64,000 nucleotides of DNA, from NCBI RefSeq assembly GCF_910579365.1, contig NZ_CAJTUX010000002.1, positions 117,868 through 181,867 on the forward strand, given 5' to 3'. The DNA is from an uncultured Oscillibacter sp. (GTDB lineage: Bacteria; Bacillota; Clostridia; Oscillospirales; Oscillospiraceae). Each line of letters starts with the position of its first letter. Position 1 is the stretch's first letter. The notes beneath the pieces are model-generated. The model ran no database searches and was not told the origin of the DNA. It was given only the letters and a program-made list of their open reading frames with translations. The position numbers and the translations under genes were made by a program. Below, one piece after another: positions 56,642 to 64,000 of this stretch.

Positions 56642-57731
56642 GATCAACTACACCGGGCGGGTCTCCCGAAAGCTGCTGGCCCAGTATGCGCTGAGCCTCT
56701 TTGGCTCCCTGGGGGCCGTGGTCTTCCTGGCGGGGGCCTGCACGTTTTTCTTCGGGTCGTTTTCCTTTTGGCGGGAGAATATCATCCTGACCTATTTTCT
56801 CTACTTCTGCCGGGACTATATCCTTCTGCTGGTTCTCCTCTGCGCGGGACTCGCCTGGCTGGGGTGCACGGTTCACTTCATCCGCAAGCCCCTGTATTTC
56901 CTGGACGAGTTGGCGGAGGCGGCGGACATTCTGACACAGCCGGAGGCGGAGGAGACCATCGTCCTGGCCCCGGAGCTCCGGGAACTGGAGGAGCACCTGA
57001 ATCTGGCCAAGAGCCGGGCCCTCCGGGCCTCTTACGCCGCCAAGGAGGCGGAGCAGCGGAAAAACGACCTGGTGATCTACCTGGCCCACGACCTGAAGAC
57101 GCCCCTCACCAGCGTCATCGGCTATCTGACCCTCCTCCGGGACGAGCCGGAGCTGTCCCCGGAGCTTCGGGCCCGGTACACCAACGTGGCCCTGGACAAG
57201 GCGGAGCGGCTGGAGGACCTTATCAACGAGTTCTTTGACGTGACCCGCTTCAACCTGACCCACATGGAGCTGGAGAAGCGCCCCTGCGACCTCAGCCGGA
57301 TGCTCCAGCAGGTGGCCAGCGAGTTTGCCCCTATGCTGGAGGAGCGGGGCCTCACCGCCCGGCTGGACCTGCCGGAGGCCCTGTCCTATCCCTGCGACCC
57401 GGACAAGCTGGCCCGGGTCTTCGACAATCTCCTGCGCAATGCCTGCCACTACGGAGAGGCGGACACCGCCGTGGACATCGCCGCCCAGGCGGAGGAGGGG
57501 GGCGGGGCGCTGCTTACCTTTACCAACCGGGGCGTCACCATCCCTCCGGACAAGCTGGGCCGCATTTTCGAGCAGTTCTTCCGCCTGGACTCCTCCCGCG
57601 CCACCCGCACCGGCGGCGCGGGCCTGGGTCTGGCCATTGCCAAGGAGATTGTGGAGCTCCACGGCGGGACCATCGCCGCCCAGAGCCGGGAGGGCGTGAC
57701 CACCTTCACCGTCCGCCTTCCGGCTCCGTAA
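56634..57731 (+). CDS. vanS: VanS-type sensor histidine kinase
   Basis: 365 residues. Two membrane helices (about 20-42 and 60-80) flank a very short extracytoplasmic loop, as in VanS. The dimerisation helix has YLAHDLKTPLTSVIGYL with phospho-His152; the ATP domain has LRNACHYGE, then GRIFEQFFRLDSSR and GGAGLGLAIAKEIVELHGG. No ATG is available; the TTG at 56634 overlaps the vanR stop by 8 bases and is the likely start. Senses glycopeptide or wall stress by family knowledge. Confidence 0.92.
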   Translation: MNEINYTGRVSRKLLAQYALSLFGSLGAVVFLAGACTFFFGSFSFWRENIILTYFLYFCRDYILLLVLLCAGLAWLGCTVHFIRKPLYFLDELAEAADILTQPEAEETIVLAPELRELEEHLNLAKSRALRASYAAKEAEQRKNDLVIYLAHDLKTPLTSVIGYLTLLRDEPELSPELRARYTNVALDKAERLEDLINEFFDVTRFNLTHMELEKRPCDLSRMLQQVASEFAPMLEERGLTARLDLPEALSYPCDPDKLARVFDNLLRNACHYGEADTAVDIAAQAEEGGGALLTFTNRGVTIPPDKLGRIFEQFFRLDSSRATRTGGAGLGLAIAKEIVELHGGTIAAQSREGVTTFTVRLPAP

Positions 57732-57750
57732 GAAAATCACAAGAATTCCG

Positions 57751-57790
57751 TCAGAACTTCTCAGGAACTCTTTCAGCAAGCCTTCAGACC
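57751..57790 (+). promoter_or_regulatory. Possible VanR-binding direct repeats upstream of vanG
   Basis: Four TCAG units, with CAG at 57752, 57762, 57774 and 57785, spaced 10-12 bases, i.e. on one face of the helix, with loose A-rich tails. This is the layout used by OmpR-class regulators. Inference from spacing only. Confidence 0.5.
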
Positions 57791-57793
57791 TTC

Positions 57794-57836
57794 CCCGCCC
57801 CGATCTGTTACCATGTGGACAACAGGTCGGGGCGGG
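57794..57836 (+). promoter_or_regulatory. Strong hairpin in the vanS-vanG gap
   Basis: 16-base-pair stem, arms 57794-57809 and 57821-57836 (CCCGCCCCGATCTGTT / AACAGGTCGGGGCGGG, one G-U pair), loop of 11. Only a weak T-run follows. Could be a partial terminator separating vanRS from vanG-XY-T. Confidence 0.6.
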
Positions 57837-57863
57837 TTGTCTGCCCCGGGAAAGGGTTGATGG

Positions 57864-58916
57864 ATGATGAAAACGATCTTGGTGTTGTTCGGCGGCTGTT
57901 CCAGCGAGCACGGCGTGTCGCTCCAGTCCGCCGCCGCGGTGCTGACCCATTTGAATCCGGAAAAATACCGCCCGCTGCCGGTGGGCGTCACCCGGGAGGG
58001 GCGGTGGCTCTATTACCCTGGTCCCGTGGACCGGCTTCCCGCCGGGGACTGGCCGGGGGACCCGGGCTGCGTCCCCTGCGCCCTCCGGCTGGACCGGGGG
58101 CGGACGGCCCTGCTGCTCCAGGACGGCTCCGGGACGGCGCTGGAGTTCGACGCGGCCTTCCCCGTCCTGCATGGGAAGAACGGGGAGGACGGCACCGTTC
58201 AGGGCCTTCTGGAGCTGGCCGGAATTCCCATCGTCGGCTGCGGCACTCTGGCAAGCGCCCTCTGCATGGACAAGGACCGGGCCCATAAGCTGGCGGAAAC
58301 GGCGGGGGTCCGGGTTCCGAGGAGCGCGGCTTTCTCCGCCGGGGCCCTTCCGGGAGAGCTTCGGAAGGCGGCGGCGGACCTGGGGTATCCTCTGTTTGTC
58401 AAGCCCGTCCGGGCGGGGTCTTCCTTCGGCGTGAGCCGGGTGGAGGGACCTGGGGAGCTGGACGCCGCCGTGGAGGCCGCGTTCCGGCAGGATCGCCGGA
58501 TTCTCCTGGAGGAGGCCGTGCCGGGCTTCGAGGTGGGCTGCGCCGTACTGGGGAACCCCGGGGAGACGGCCTTGACCGTGGGAGCCGTGGACGAGATCGA
58601 ACTTCGCGGCGGCTTCTTCAACTTTGAGGAGAAGTATACCCTCGAGACCTCCGCCATTCACTGCCCCGCCCGCATCGCCCCGGAAAAGGCGGCGGAGGTC
58701 CAGGCGGCGGCGAAGGCCGTCTACGCCGCCCTGGACTGCCGCTGTCTGGCCCGCGTGGATTTTTTCCTGACGCCGGAGGGGAACCTCGTCTTCAACGAGG
58801 TGAACACCATTCCCGGCTTTACCGCCCACAGCCGCTATCCCAGCATGATGCGGGCCGCAGGGCTGGATTTTTCCGCCCTGCTGGACCGGCTGGTGGAACT
58901 GGGGGCGGGGGCATGA
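57864..58916 (+). CDS. vanG: D-alanine--D-serine ligase, VanG type
   Basis: Joins D-Ala and D-Ser for peptidoglycan ends with low vancomycin affinity. 350 residues of the Ddl fold: VLFGGCSSEHGVSLQSA at the start, FPVLHGKNGEDGTVQG, KPVRAGSSFGVSRV, the omega loop FNFEEKYTLETSAIHCPAR, and FNEVNTIPGFT. The EKYTL loop and MMK-type start fit the VanC/VanG D-Ser group rather than D-Lac ligases, which carry a different loop. Normal housekeeping Ddl is expected elsewhere. Confidence 0.92.
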   Translation: MMKTILVLFGGCSSEHGVSLQSAAAVLTHLNPEKYRPLPVGVTREGRWLYYPGPVDRLPAGDWPGDPGCVPCALRLDRGRTALLLQDGSGTALEFDAAFPVLHGKNGEDGTVQGLLELAGIPIVGCGTLASALCMDKDRAHKLAETAGVRVPRSAAFSAGALPGELRKAAADLGYPLFVKPVRAGSSFGVSRVEGPGELDAAVEAAFRQDRRILLEEAVPGFEVGCAVLGNPGETALTVGAVDEIELRGGFFNFEEKYTLETSAIHCPARIAPEKAAEVQAAAKAVYAALDCRCLARVDFFLTPEGNLVFNEVNTIPGFTAHSRYPSMMRAAGLDFSALLDRLVELGAGA

Positions 58917-59656
58917 GGGCCGTGACGCTCCGGCGGGAGCAGACCGCCCAGGGCCCGCTGATACTGGTAAACGCCTCCCATCCCCTCCGTCCGGGGTCCG
59001 CCCCGGAGCTGACGGCCCCGGACGCCCGGTTTCCGGACGTCCTCCTGGAGCGGCGCGCCGCCGGACTGCTGGCGGCCTGCGTCCAGGCGGCTGGCGGGGA
59101 GCGGGACATTGTCCCCGTCTCCGGCTGGCGGAGCCGGGCGGAGCAGCAGTCCATCTGGGACGGAGCCTGGGCCGGGGAGGGCGAGGCGTTTACCCGCCGC
59201 TATGTGGCGCTCCCCGGGTGCAGCGAGCACGAGACGGGCCTGGCCATCGACCTGGGGAAGCGGGCGGAGAAGGTGGACTTCCTCTGCCCGGACTTTCCGG
59301 ACGAGGGGGCCTGCGGGGCGCTGCGCCGTCTGGCGGCGCGGTACGGCTTCATTCAGCGCTACCGGCGGGAGAAGGAGGCGCTCACCGGCATCGGGGCGGA
59401 GCCCTGGCACTTCCGCTATGTGGGCGCGCCCCACGCGGCGCTGATGGAGGAGAACGGGCTGTGCCTGGAGGAGTATGGGGCCTTTCTGGATACCGGGCCG
59501 AAGCGGAGGGTGCTCTCCAACGGGCGGCGGGTGGAGGTCTTCCGGCTGGCCTGCCCGGACGAGGCGGCGGAGGTGGAGCTGCCGGAGGGCTGCTGCCAGA
59601 TCTCCGGGGACAACGCCGGGGGCTTCATCCTCACCGTGTGGGAGGCTCTGGTATGA
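58913..59656 (+). CDS. vanXY: VanXY-type D,D-dipeptidase/carboxypeptidase
   Basis: Zinc M15 peptidase that hydrolyses D-Ala-D-Ala and removes terminal D-Ala from existing precursors. 247 residues. Zinc ligands are read in CSEHETGLAIDLG (His and Asp) and EPWHFRYVG (catalytic Glu, His); SGWRSRAEQQ holds the substrate Arg. No membrane anchor is seen, matching VanXY rather than VanY. ATGA overlap with vanG and vanT. Confidence 0.92.
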   Translation: MRAVTLRREQTAQGPLILVNASHPLRPGSAPELTAPDARFPDVLLERRAAGLLAACVQAAGGERDIVPVSGWRSRAEQQSIWDGAWAGEGEAFTRRYVALPGCSEHETGLAIDLGKRAEKVDFLCPDFPDEGACGALRRLAARYGFIQRYRREKEALTGIGAEPWHFRYVGAPHAALMEENGLCLEEYGAFLDTGPKRRVLSNGRRVEVFRLACPDEAAEVELPEGCCQISGDNAGGFILTVWEALV

Positions 59657-61722
59657 CCGCCCCGGCGAGAGGACCCGCCCTGGACCGCTTCCGCCTTCTG
59701 GCGGCGGTGCTGGTGGTGTGCATCCACACCGGGCCGCTGGCGTCCTGGAATGAGGCGGCGGATTTCTGGCTGTGCCGCTGCCTCGGCCGGACCGCCGTGC
59801 CCTTCTTCCTTATGGTCAGCGGGTATTTCCTGGCCCGGGAGGAGTGGAGGCATACCGGGCGGTTCCTGAAAAAGACGGCGGGGACCTATCTGGCGGCGGT
59901 GCTCCTCTACCTGCCTTTGAACCTCCACAGCGGCGGATACGGGCCCCTGGAGTGGGGGAGGCGGCTGCTGCTGGAGGGAACGCTGTACCACCTCTGGTAT
60001 TTCCCCGCCGTGCTGCTGGGGGCGCCGCTGGTCCGGGGACTGCTGCGGCTGGGGCGGCCCGCGGCCTTTGCCGCGGCGGCGGGACTGTACCTCGTCGGCC
60101 TGGGCGGGGACAGCTATTACGGGCTTGCCGCCCAGGTTCCCGGACTGGCGGCGTTTTATGACGCCGTGTTCGCCGTCTTCGGCTATACCCGGAACGGGCT
60201 CTTTTATGTCCCGCTGTTCCTTCTGCTGGGGGCCGCCGGAAGGCCCCGAGGGGGACGGGCGGTTTCCGTGGGCCTCCTGTTCTCCCTGGCGGCCATGACG
60301 GCCGAGGCGTTCACGCTTCGCGCCCTGGGCTGGCCCCGGCACGACAGCATGTACCTGACCCTGCCGCTGTGCGCGGCCCTCCTCTTCTCCCTCCTGCTGG
60401 AGCGGAACCAGGGCGAGGACCGGCGGGCCCGGCGGCTGTCCATGCGGGTCTATGTGCTTCACCCCTGGTTCATCGCGCTGGTGTGGGCGGGGGGCCGGTT
60501 CCCCTGGTTCGCCGGCCCCCTGGCAAAGAACAGCCTGATTCGCTTTGCCGTCGTGGTGGCCGCCTCCTTCGCCGCCGCCTGGGCGCCGGACGCCCTCCGG
60601 CCCCCGCCCGTTCCGGCCCGGAGCCGGGCCTGGAGGGAGGTTGATCTGGAGGCCCTCCGGCACAACGCCAGGACCCTCCATTCCCTGCTGCCGGAGGGCT
60701 GTGAGCTGATGGCGGTGCTGAAGGCGGACGCCTATGGCCACGGGGCGGTTCCAACCGCCCGGGTCCTGCAAAAGGCGGGGGTCCGGGCCTTCGCCGCAGC
60801 GTGTCTGGCGGAGGGCGTCGCCCTGCGCAAAGGCGGCGTTGGTGGGACGATTCTGATCCTGGGCTATACGCCGCCGGAGGAGGTTCCCCTGCTCCGCCGC
60901 TGGCGGCTGATCCAGACCGTGGCGGACGAGGCCCACGGCCACGCCCTGGCGGACATGGGGCGGCCCGTGCATGTCCACCTGGCCCTGGACACGGGCATGG
61001 GCCGCCTGGGCGTCCCGGCGGAGGACACGGAGGCCCTGGCCCGGCTCTACGGACGCAGGGAGCTGAAAATCGACGGCGTCTTCTCCCACCTCTGCGTCTC
61101 CGACGACCTGGCGCGGGAGGCGGAGACCCAGGCGCAGCTGGCCCGGTTCTACGACGGGCTGAACCGCTTGCGGCAGAGGGGCCTTGACCCCGGGAAGGTC
61201 CACGTCCAGGCCAGCTATGGCCTTTTGAACCTGCCGCCCCAGCCCTGCGGCTATGTCCGGGCGGGGATCGCCCTCTACGGCGTCCGCAGCGGACAGGGGG
61301 CGGTCCGGCAGTGGCCGGAGCTCCGTCCGGCGCTGTCTCTTCGGGCCCGGGTGGCCTGCGTGCGGACCCTCCGGCCCGGGGACCGGGCGGGCTACGGTCT
61401 GGAGTTCCATGCGGAGCGGGAGACGCGGCTGGCGGTGCTCACCATCGGCTACGCCGACGGCCTGCCCCGGGAGCTGGCCCGGCGGGGCGGGCGCGTGCTG
61501 ATCCGGGGCGTCTTCTGCCCTATGGTGGGACGGATGTGTATGGACCAGCTGCTGGCGGACGTGACGGAGCTTCCGGAGGTCCGGCCCGGGGACGCCGCCA
61601 CCATCATCGGCCGGGAGGGTTCGCGGGAGATCACGGCGGAGGAGACGGCGGAGCGGTGCGGGACCATTGCCAACGAGCTGCTGTCCCGCCTGGGGACCCG
61701 CCCGCCGCTGGTGTACCGGTGA
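59653..61722 (+). CDS. vanT: VanT-type membrane serine racemase
   Basis: 689 residues, a two-part protein. The N-terminal half (about 1-310) has about ten hydrophobic helices of acyltransferase-3 type (LDRFRLLAAVLVVCIHTG, VPFFLMVSGYFL), thought to import or present L-Ser. The C-terminal half is an alanine-racemase fold: WREVDLEALRHNAR, PLP Lys357 in AVLKADAYGHGA, LDTGMGRLGV, the catalytic Tyr in AGYGLEF, and GRMCMDQLLADV. It supplies D-Ser to VanG. Starts by ATGA overlap and ends the cluster. Confidence 0.94.
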   Translation: MTAPARGPALDRFRLLAAVLVVCIHTGPLASWNEAADFWLCRCLGRTAVPFFLMVSGYFLAREEWRHTGRFLKKTAGTYLAAVLLYLPLNLHSGGYGPLEWGRRLLLEGTLYHLWYFPAVLLGAPLVRGLLRLGRPAAFAAAAGLYLVGLGGDSYYGLAAQVPGLAAFYDAVFAVFGYTRNGLFYVPLFLLLGAAGRPRGGRAVSVGLLFSLAAMTAEAFTLRALGWPRHDSMYLTLPLCAALLFSLLLERNQGEDRRARRLSMRVYVLHPWFIALVWAGGRFPWFAGPLAKNSLIRFAVVVAASFAAAWAPDALRPPPVPARSRAWREVDLEALRHNARTLHSLLPEGCELMAVLKADAYGHGAVPTARVLQKAGVRAFAAACLAEGVALRKGGVGGTILILGYTPPEEVPLLRRWRLIQTVADEAHGHALADMGRPVHVHLALDTGMGRLGVPAEDTEALARLYGRRELKIDGVFSHLCVSDDLAREAETQAQLARFYDGLNRLRQRGLDPGKVHVQASYGLLNLPPQPCGYVRAGIALYGVRSGQGAVRQWPELRPALSLRARVACVRTLRPGDRAGYGLEFHAERETRLAVLTIGYADGLPRELARRGGRVLIRGVFCPMVGRMCMDQLLADVTELPEVRPGDAATIIGREGSREITAEETAERCGTIANELLSRLGTRPPLVYR

Positions 61723-61797
61723 GAGGCGGACCCGCTGGGGTGCGCGGGTTTGGGCCGGTTTGGAAGCGACTTCCAGTTCCGGGGGGAAAGCTGACCC

Positions 61798-61826
61798 TTG
61801 TAAAATGCCGCCGTATGTGTTACTAT
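61798..61826 (+). promoter_or_regulatory. Promoter of the DivIVA-like gene
   Basis: -35 TTGTAA (61798-61803), 17-base spacer, -10 TACTAT (61821-61826). It implies a start near 61833, supporting the ATG at 61860 rather than 61839. Confidence 0.65.
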
Positions 61827-61859
61827 CATGGAGAAACTATGAGAAAGAGCGGTGGCCCT

Positions 61860-62483
61860 ATGGAGAATTATTCCTTTAAAAGCGTGGCCTTCGGCGGGTT
61901 TGACAAGCAGGATGTGGTCCGGTATCTGGAACAGGCTTCGGAGAAGGCCGCCGCCGCCCAGCGGAAGCTGGAGGAGGAGAACGAGACCCTTCGCACCCAG
62001 GTGGCGGAGCAGGCGGAGCAGCTGGACCAGCTCCGCGCCCAGCTGGAGGAGCTGACCGGAGAGCGGGACGCGCTTCAAATGAAGCTGGGGGAGGAGAGCG
62101 CCGCCAGAGCGGACCTGGAGCCCCTGCGGCTCCTGGAGCAGGACGTGGCCCGGCTCACCGCCGAGCGGGACGCGCTCAAGCCCGACGCGGAGGCCTATGC
62201 CCAATTCCGGGAGCGGCTGGGCTCCATTGAGTGCGAGGCCCGGAAGCGGGCCGACGATCTGGAAGCGGAGGCCGCCGCCCAGACCCGCCGGACGGTGGGG
62301 GAGTTCCGCAGTCAGTATCAGCGCCTGATGAGCGCGTTTGAGTCCACCGCGAGCCACGTGAACGGCGAGCTTCGCAAGATTGAGGTGACGCTGTCCCAGC
62401 TGCCCCGGGCGCTGGACCAGACGGGGGCGGAGCTGAACGAGCTGTCCTCCCGGCTGGAGAAAAAGAAGGAGGAAAAGAGCTGA
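61860..62483 (+). CDS. DivIVA-like coiled-coil protein
   Basis: 207 residues. The first 25 (SFKSVAFGGFDKQDVVRYLE) match the DivIVA/GpsB membrane-binding start, in which FDK and the following helix are conserved. A long coiled coil (about 28-130) and a helical tail follow. Proteins of this type sit at division sites or poles and recruit partners. It could also take part in sporulation; the context does not say. Upstream ATG at 61839 is a weaker alternative. Confidence 0.83.
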   Translation: MENYSFKSVAFGGFDKQDVVRYLEQASEKAAAAQRKLEEENETLRTQVAEQAEQLDQLRAQLEELTGERDALQMKLGEESAARADLEPLRLLEQDVARLTAERDALKPDAEAYAQFRERLGSIECEARKRADDLEAEAAAQTRRTVGEFRSQYQRLMSAFESTASHVNGELRKIEVTLSQLPRALDQTGAELNELSSRLEKKKEEKS

Positions 62484-62541
62484 GGCTTCGGGAATGAAAT
62501 GGGCGGCCATGGGAATGCTATGTCCGAAAGGAGAGAGTTTC

Positions 62542-62760
62542 ATGGCCCGTTTAAGCACCTATTTTTCCCTGGAGAACGCCGCGGACAAGCAGGACGAGAA
62601 GCTGCTGAAGCAGGGACTGGACACCCTGCCCGGCGTCACCTCCGTCAGCCTCAGCGACCGGGGCTGCGTGGCGGTGGACTACGATTCCACCGGCGTCCGC
62701 CAGGAGCAGATTCGCCGGAAGGTTCAGGAGCTGGGATATCAGCTCAGGGGCGAGGACTGA
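62542..62760 (+). CDS. HMA-like protein without the metal-binding cysteines
   Basis: 72 residues with the ferredoxin-like HMA pattern: LLKQGLDTLPGVTSVSLSDR, then VAVDYDSTGV and RRKVQELGYQL, as in copper chaperones. The MxCxxC loop is replaced by LENAADKQ, so normal copper binding is not expected; one Cys remains in RGCVAV. It may bind another ligand or only a partner protein. ATG follows AAAGGAGAGAG. It lies between the DivIVA-like gene and the T-box. Confidence 0.75.
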   Translation: MARLSTYFSLENAADKQDEKLLKQGLDTLPGVTSVSLSDRGCVAVDYDSTGVRQEQIRRKVQELGYQLRGED

Positions 62761-62766
62761 AAAAAC

Positions 62767-62795
62767 TTGACACGCCGGACAAATCTTGTTAATAT
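62767..62795 (+). promoter_or_regulatory. Promoter of the T-box cysE-cysS operon
   Basis: -35 TTGACA (62767-62772), 17-base spacer, -10 TAATAT (62790-62795). Confidence 0.83.
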
Positions 62796-62802
62796 ACTGA
62801 GA

Positions 62803-63027
62803 GAGTCAAGTGAATACCGCAATGATCGGAAAGAGTAACAGTTCACCCGAAGGACAGAGAGGGCGCGTCACCGGCTGCAAGCGCGCCTGCGGAGGAAGCT
62901 GCGAAGTGCGTCCGTGAGCGGGAGAGGAGAACCCTCCGTCCGGCCCCCGTTAAGGGCCCCTTGAGTGATAAATGAGAGTGGAACCGCGATCCGTCGCCTC
63001 TCGTACTTCGGTACGGGAGGCGTTTTT
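62803..63027 (+). ncRNA. T-box riboswitch, cysteine specifier
   Basis: Leader RNA that lets transcription continue when uncharged tRNA-Cys binds. Seen are the Stem I apical CTGCAAG-like motif (about 62876-62882), a likely specifier TGC at 62907-62909 after GCGAAG, the T-box core TGGAACCGCGA (62979-62989) that pairs with the tRNA acceptor end, and the terminator CGCCTCTCGTAC / GTACGGGAGGCG with TTTTT (62995-63027). The downstream cysE and cysS fit a cysteine specifier. Confidence 0.92.
62995..63027 (+). terminator. T-box terminator
   Basis: Stem of 12 pairs with a TTCG loop and five T; competes with the antiterminator formed by the T-box core. Confidence 0.92.
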
Positions 63028-63061
63028 GTTTCCTCCCGGCCCTGACAAGGAGTGAACCGCC

Positions 63062-63727
63062 ATGTATTTGACTCGTCTGGGCGGCCTGCTGGCCGCCTAC
63101 CAGCGCCGGGACCCTGCGGCCCGGAGCAAGCTGGAGATTTTCCTTCTCTATCCCGGCGTCCACGCGCTGCTGTGGCACCGGGCGGCCCACTGGCTGTATG
63201 TGCGCCGGCGGTATTTCCTGGCCCGCTGGATTTCCCAGCACGCCCGGAACAAAACCGGCATTGAAATCCACCCCGGCGCGACCATTGGCCGGCGGCTGGT
63301 CATCGACCACGGGATGGGCATCGTCATCGGCGAGACCGCCGAGATTGGGGACGACTGCCTGCTCTATCAGGGCGTGACCCTGGGGGGCACCGGGAAGGAC
63401 CAGGGAAAACGGCACCCCACCCTGGGAAACAACGTGCTGGTGGGCTCCGGAGCCCGGATACTGGGGCCGTTCAAGGTGGGGGACAACGCCCGCATCGCCG
63501 CCGGGGCGGTGGTGCTGCGGGAGGTGCCGCCGGGGTCCACCGCCGTGGGGGTCCCCGCCCGGATCGTCCGGGTGAACGGCTGCCCCGTGTACTACGCCGA
63601 CGACGTGGACCAGATCAGCGTTCAGGACCCGGTGCGGGAGGAACTGGAGCGGCTGGCCCGCCGGGTGGAGGAGCTGGAGCAGACGCGGAAGGGGCGGAAA
63701 GAGGCGCCCAAGCGGCGGCCTGCGTGA
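63062..63727 (+). CDS. cysE: Serine O-acetyltransferase
   Basis: First step of cysteine synthesis: L-Ser and acetyl-CoA to O-acetylserine. 221 residues. An N-terminal helical part (LLAAYQRRDPAARSKLEIFL) precedes the left-handed beta-helix with GIEIHPGATIGRRLVIDHGMG (split around the catalytic His), VIGETAEIGDD, LGGTGKDQGKRHPT and VGVPARIV. The basic C-terminal tail (from about 205) is longer than usual. Controlled by the cysteine T-box upstream; cysS follows at 53 bases. Confidence 0.96.
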   Translation: MYLTRLGGLLAAYQRRDPAARSKLEIFLLYPGVHALLWHRAAHWLYVRRRYFLARWISQHARNKTGIEIHPGATIGRRLVIDHGMGIVIGETAEIGDDCLLYQGVTLGGTGKDQGKRHPTLGNNVLVGSGARILGPFKVGDNARIAAGAVVLREVPPGSTAVGVPARIVRVNGCPVYYADDVDQISVQDPVREELERLARRVEELEQTRKGRKEAPKRRPA

Positions 63728-63780
63728 GAGTAAAAAGCGGCCCGCCGGAGCGGCGGCCCATAAATATGGAGGATGAAACC

Positions 63781-64000
63781 ATGTATCTTTACAATTCCGC
63801 GACCCACAAGAAAGAGGAGTTCAAAACCCACACCCCCGGACGGGTGGAGATGTACACCTGCGGGCCCACGGTCTACCACTTTGCCCACATCGGAAACCTC
63901 CGGAGCTATATTATGGAGGACGTGCTGGAGAAGTATCTCCGTTTCGCCGGGTACGACGTGAACCGGGTCATGAACATTACCGACGTGGGGCACCTCTCCA
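63781..64000 (+). CDS. cysS: Cysteinyl-tRNA synthetase, N-terminal part (cut by window end)
   Basis: Charges tRNA-Cys. Only the first 73 residues lie in the window. They hold the zinc Cys and class I HIGH motif as MYTCGPTVYHFAHIGNLRS, then MEDVLEKYLRFAGYDV and VMNITDVGHLS, all standard for CysRS. ATG follows ATGGAGGATG-type purines. Under the same T-box as cysE. Confidence 0.96.
   Translation, partial: MYLYNSATHKKEEFKTHTPGRVEMYTCGPTVYHFAHIGNLRSYIMEDVLEKYLRFAGYDVNRVMNITDVGHLS

Noticed and set aside
1..64000. tRNA genes, rRNA genes, insertion sequences, integrases, att sites or replication origin
   Set aside because: I looked for transposase or integrase motifs, terminal inverted repeats, cloverleaf-like sequences and DnaA-box clusters and saw none I could support by eye.

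Overview
The window is chromosomal DNA of a high-GC, endospore-forming, anaerobic gut Firmicute, most likely in the Oscillospiraceae/Ruminococcaceae group. Supporting signs are the strong G/C third-position bias, AGGAGG-type ribosome binding sites, sporulation genes (spoIIID, bofA, a gerQ/cwlJ pair), S-layer-homology proteins, ECF vitamin transporters, a TAXI-TRAP transporter, a T-box leader and a vanG-type cluster. This is inferred from gene content; no rRNA or tRNA gene is present to confirm it. I see no prophage, insertion sequence or CRISPR array.

Layout. 1-6.9 kb (+): DNA repair and housekeeping (3' end of uvrA, an AT-rich XRE regulator, era, yqzL-like, recO, mutS2, udp). 6.9-9.9 kb (-): a csoR-copA copper operon whose ATPase carries a C-terminal CopZ-like domain. 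9.9-13 kb: a beta-helix protein, a PdaA-like deacetylase, and a secreted EndA/NucA-type nuclease with a DEDDh exonuclease. 13-15.7 kb (-): nitroreductase, mtnA and a short pyruvate kinase-like gene. 15.9-21.9 kb (-): a MacA/MacB-type efflux operon ending in a large SLH protein. 22.2-26.2 kb (-): TAXI-TRAP transporter and a CBS protein. 26.5-28.8 kb: tadA, the DUF2508/bofA pair, rplM-rpsI. 28.9-35.2 kb (-): spore germination pair gerQ-like/cwlJ, a glycosyltransferase, a TSCPD protein, an LCP enzyme with an SLH-transglutaminase protein, and spoIIID. 35.3-40.8 kb: a ferredoxin-type aldo/keto reductase operon behind a MerR-type promoter, then two ECF S components flanking a MocR regulator. 40.9-47.4 kb (-): DUF975, M24 peptidase, ArsC/Spx-like and dihydrouridine synthase genes, an XRE pair, a broken lipoprotein gene and pyrG. 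47.5-55.5 kb: a GH112 phosphorylase locus with its ABC transporter and two AraC regulators. 55.6-61.7 kb (+): a complete vanR-vanS-vanG-vanXY-vanT cluster. 61.8-64 kb (+): a DivIVA-like protein, a cysteine-less HMA protein, and a T-box (specifier UGC) ahead of cysE and the start of cysS.

How the genes fit together. The van cluster would make peptidoglycan precursors ending in D-Ala-D-Ser: VanT makes D-Ser, VanG joins it to D-Ala, VanXY removes normal D-Ala-D-Ala ends, and VanRS controls the set. The GH112 locus has a binding protein, two permeases, a small membrane protein and the phosphorylase but no ATPase, so a shared ATPase elsewhere is expected. The copper operon has two CsoR-type palindromes placed over a near-consensus promoter. 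Points worth most attention are the internal start inside copA, the MocR protein that lacks its PLP lysine, the orphan MerR-type promoter, the vanG control region, and the lipoprotein pseudogene behind pyrG.
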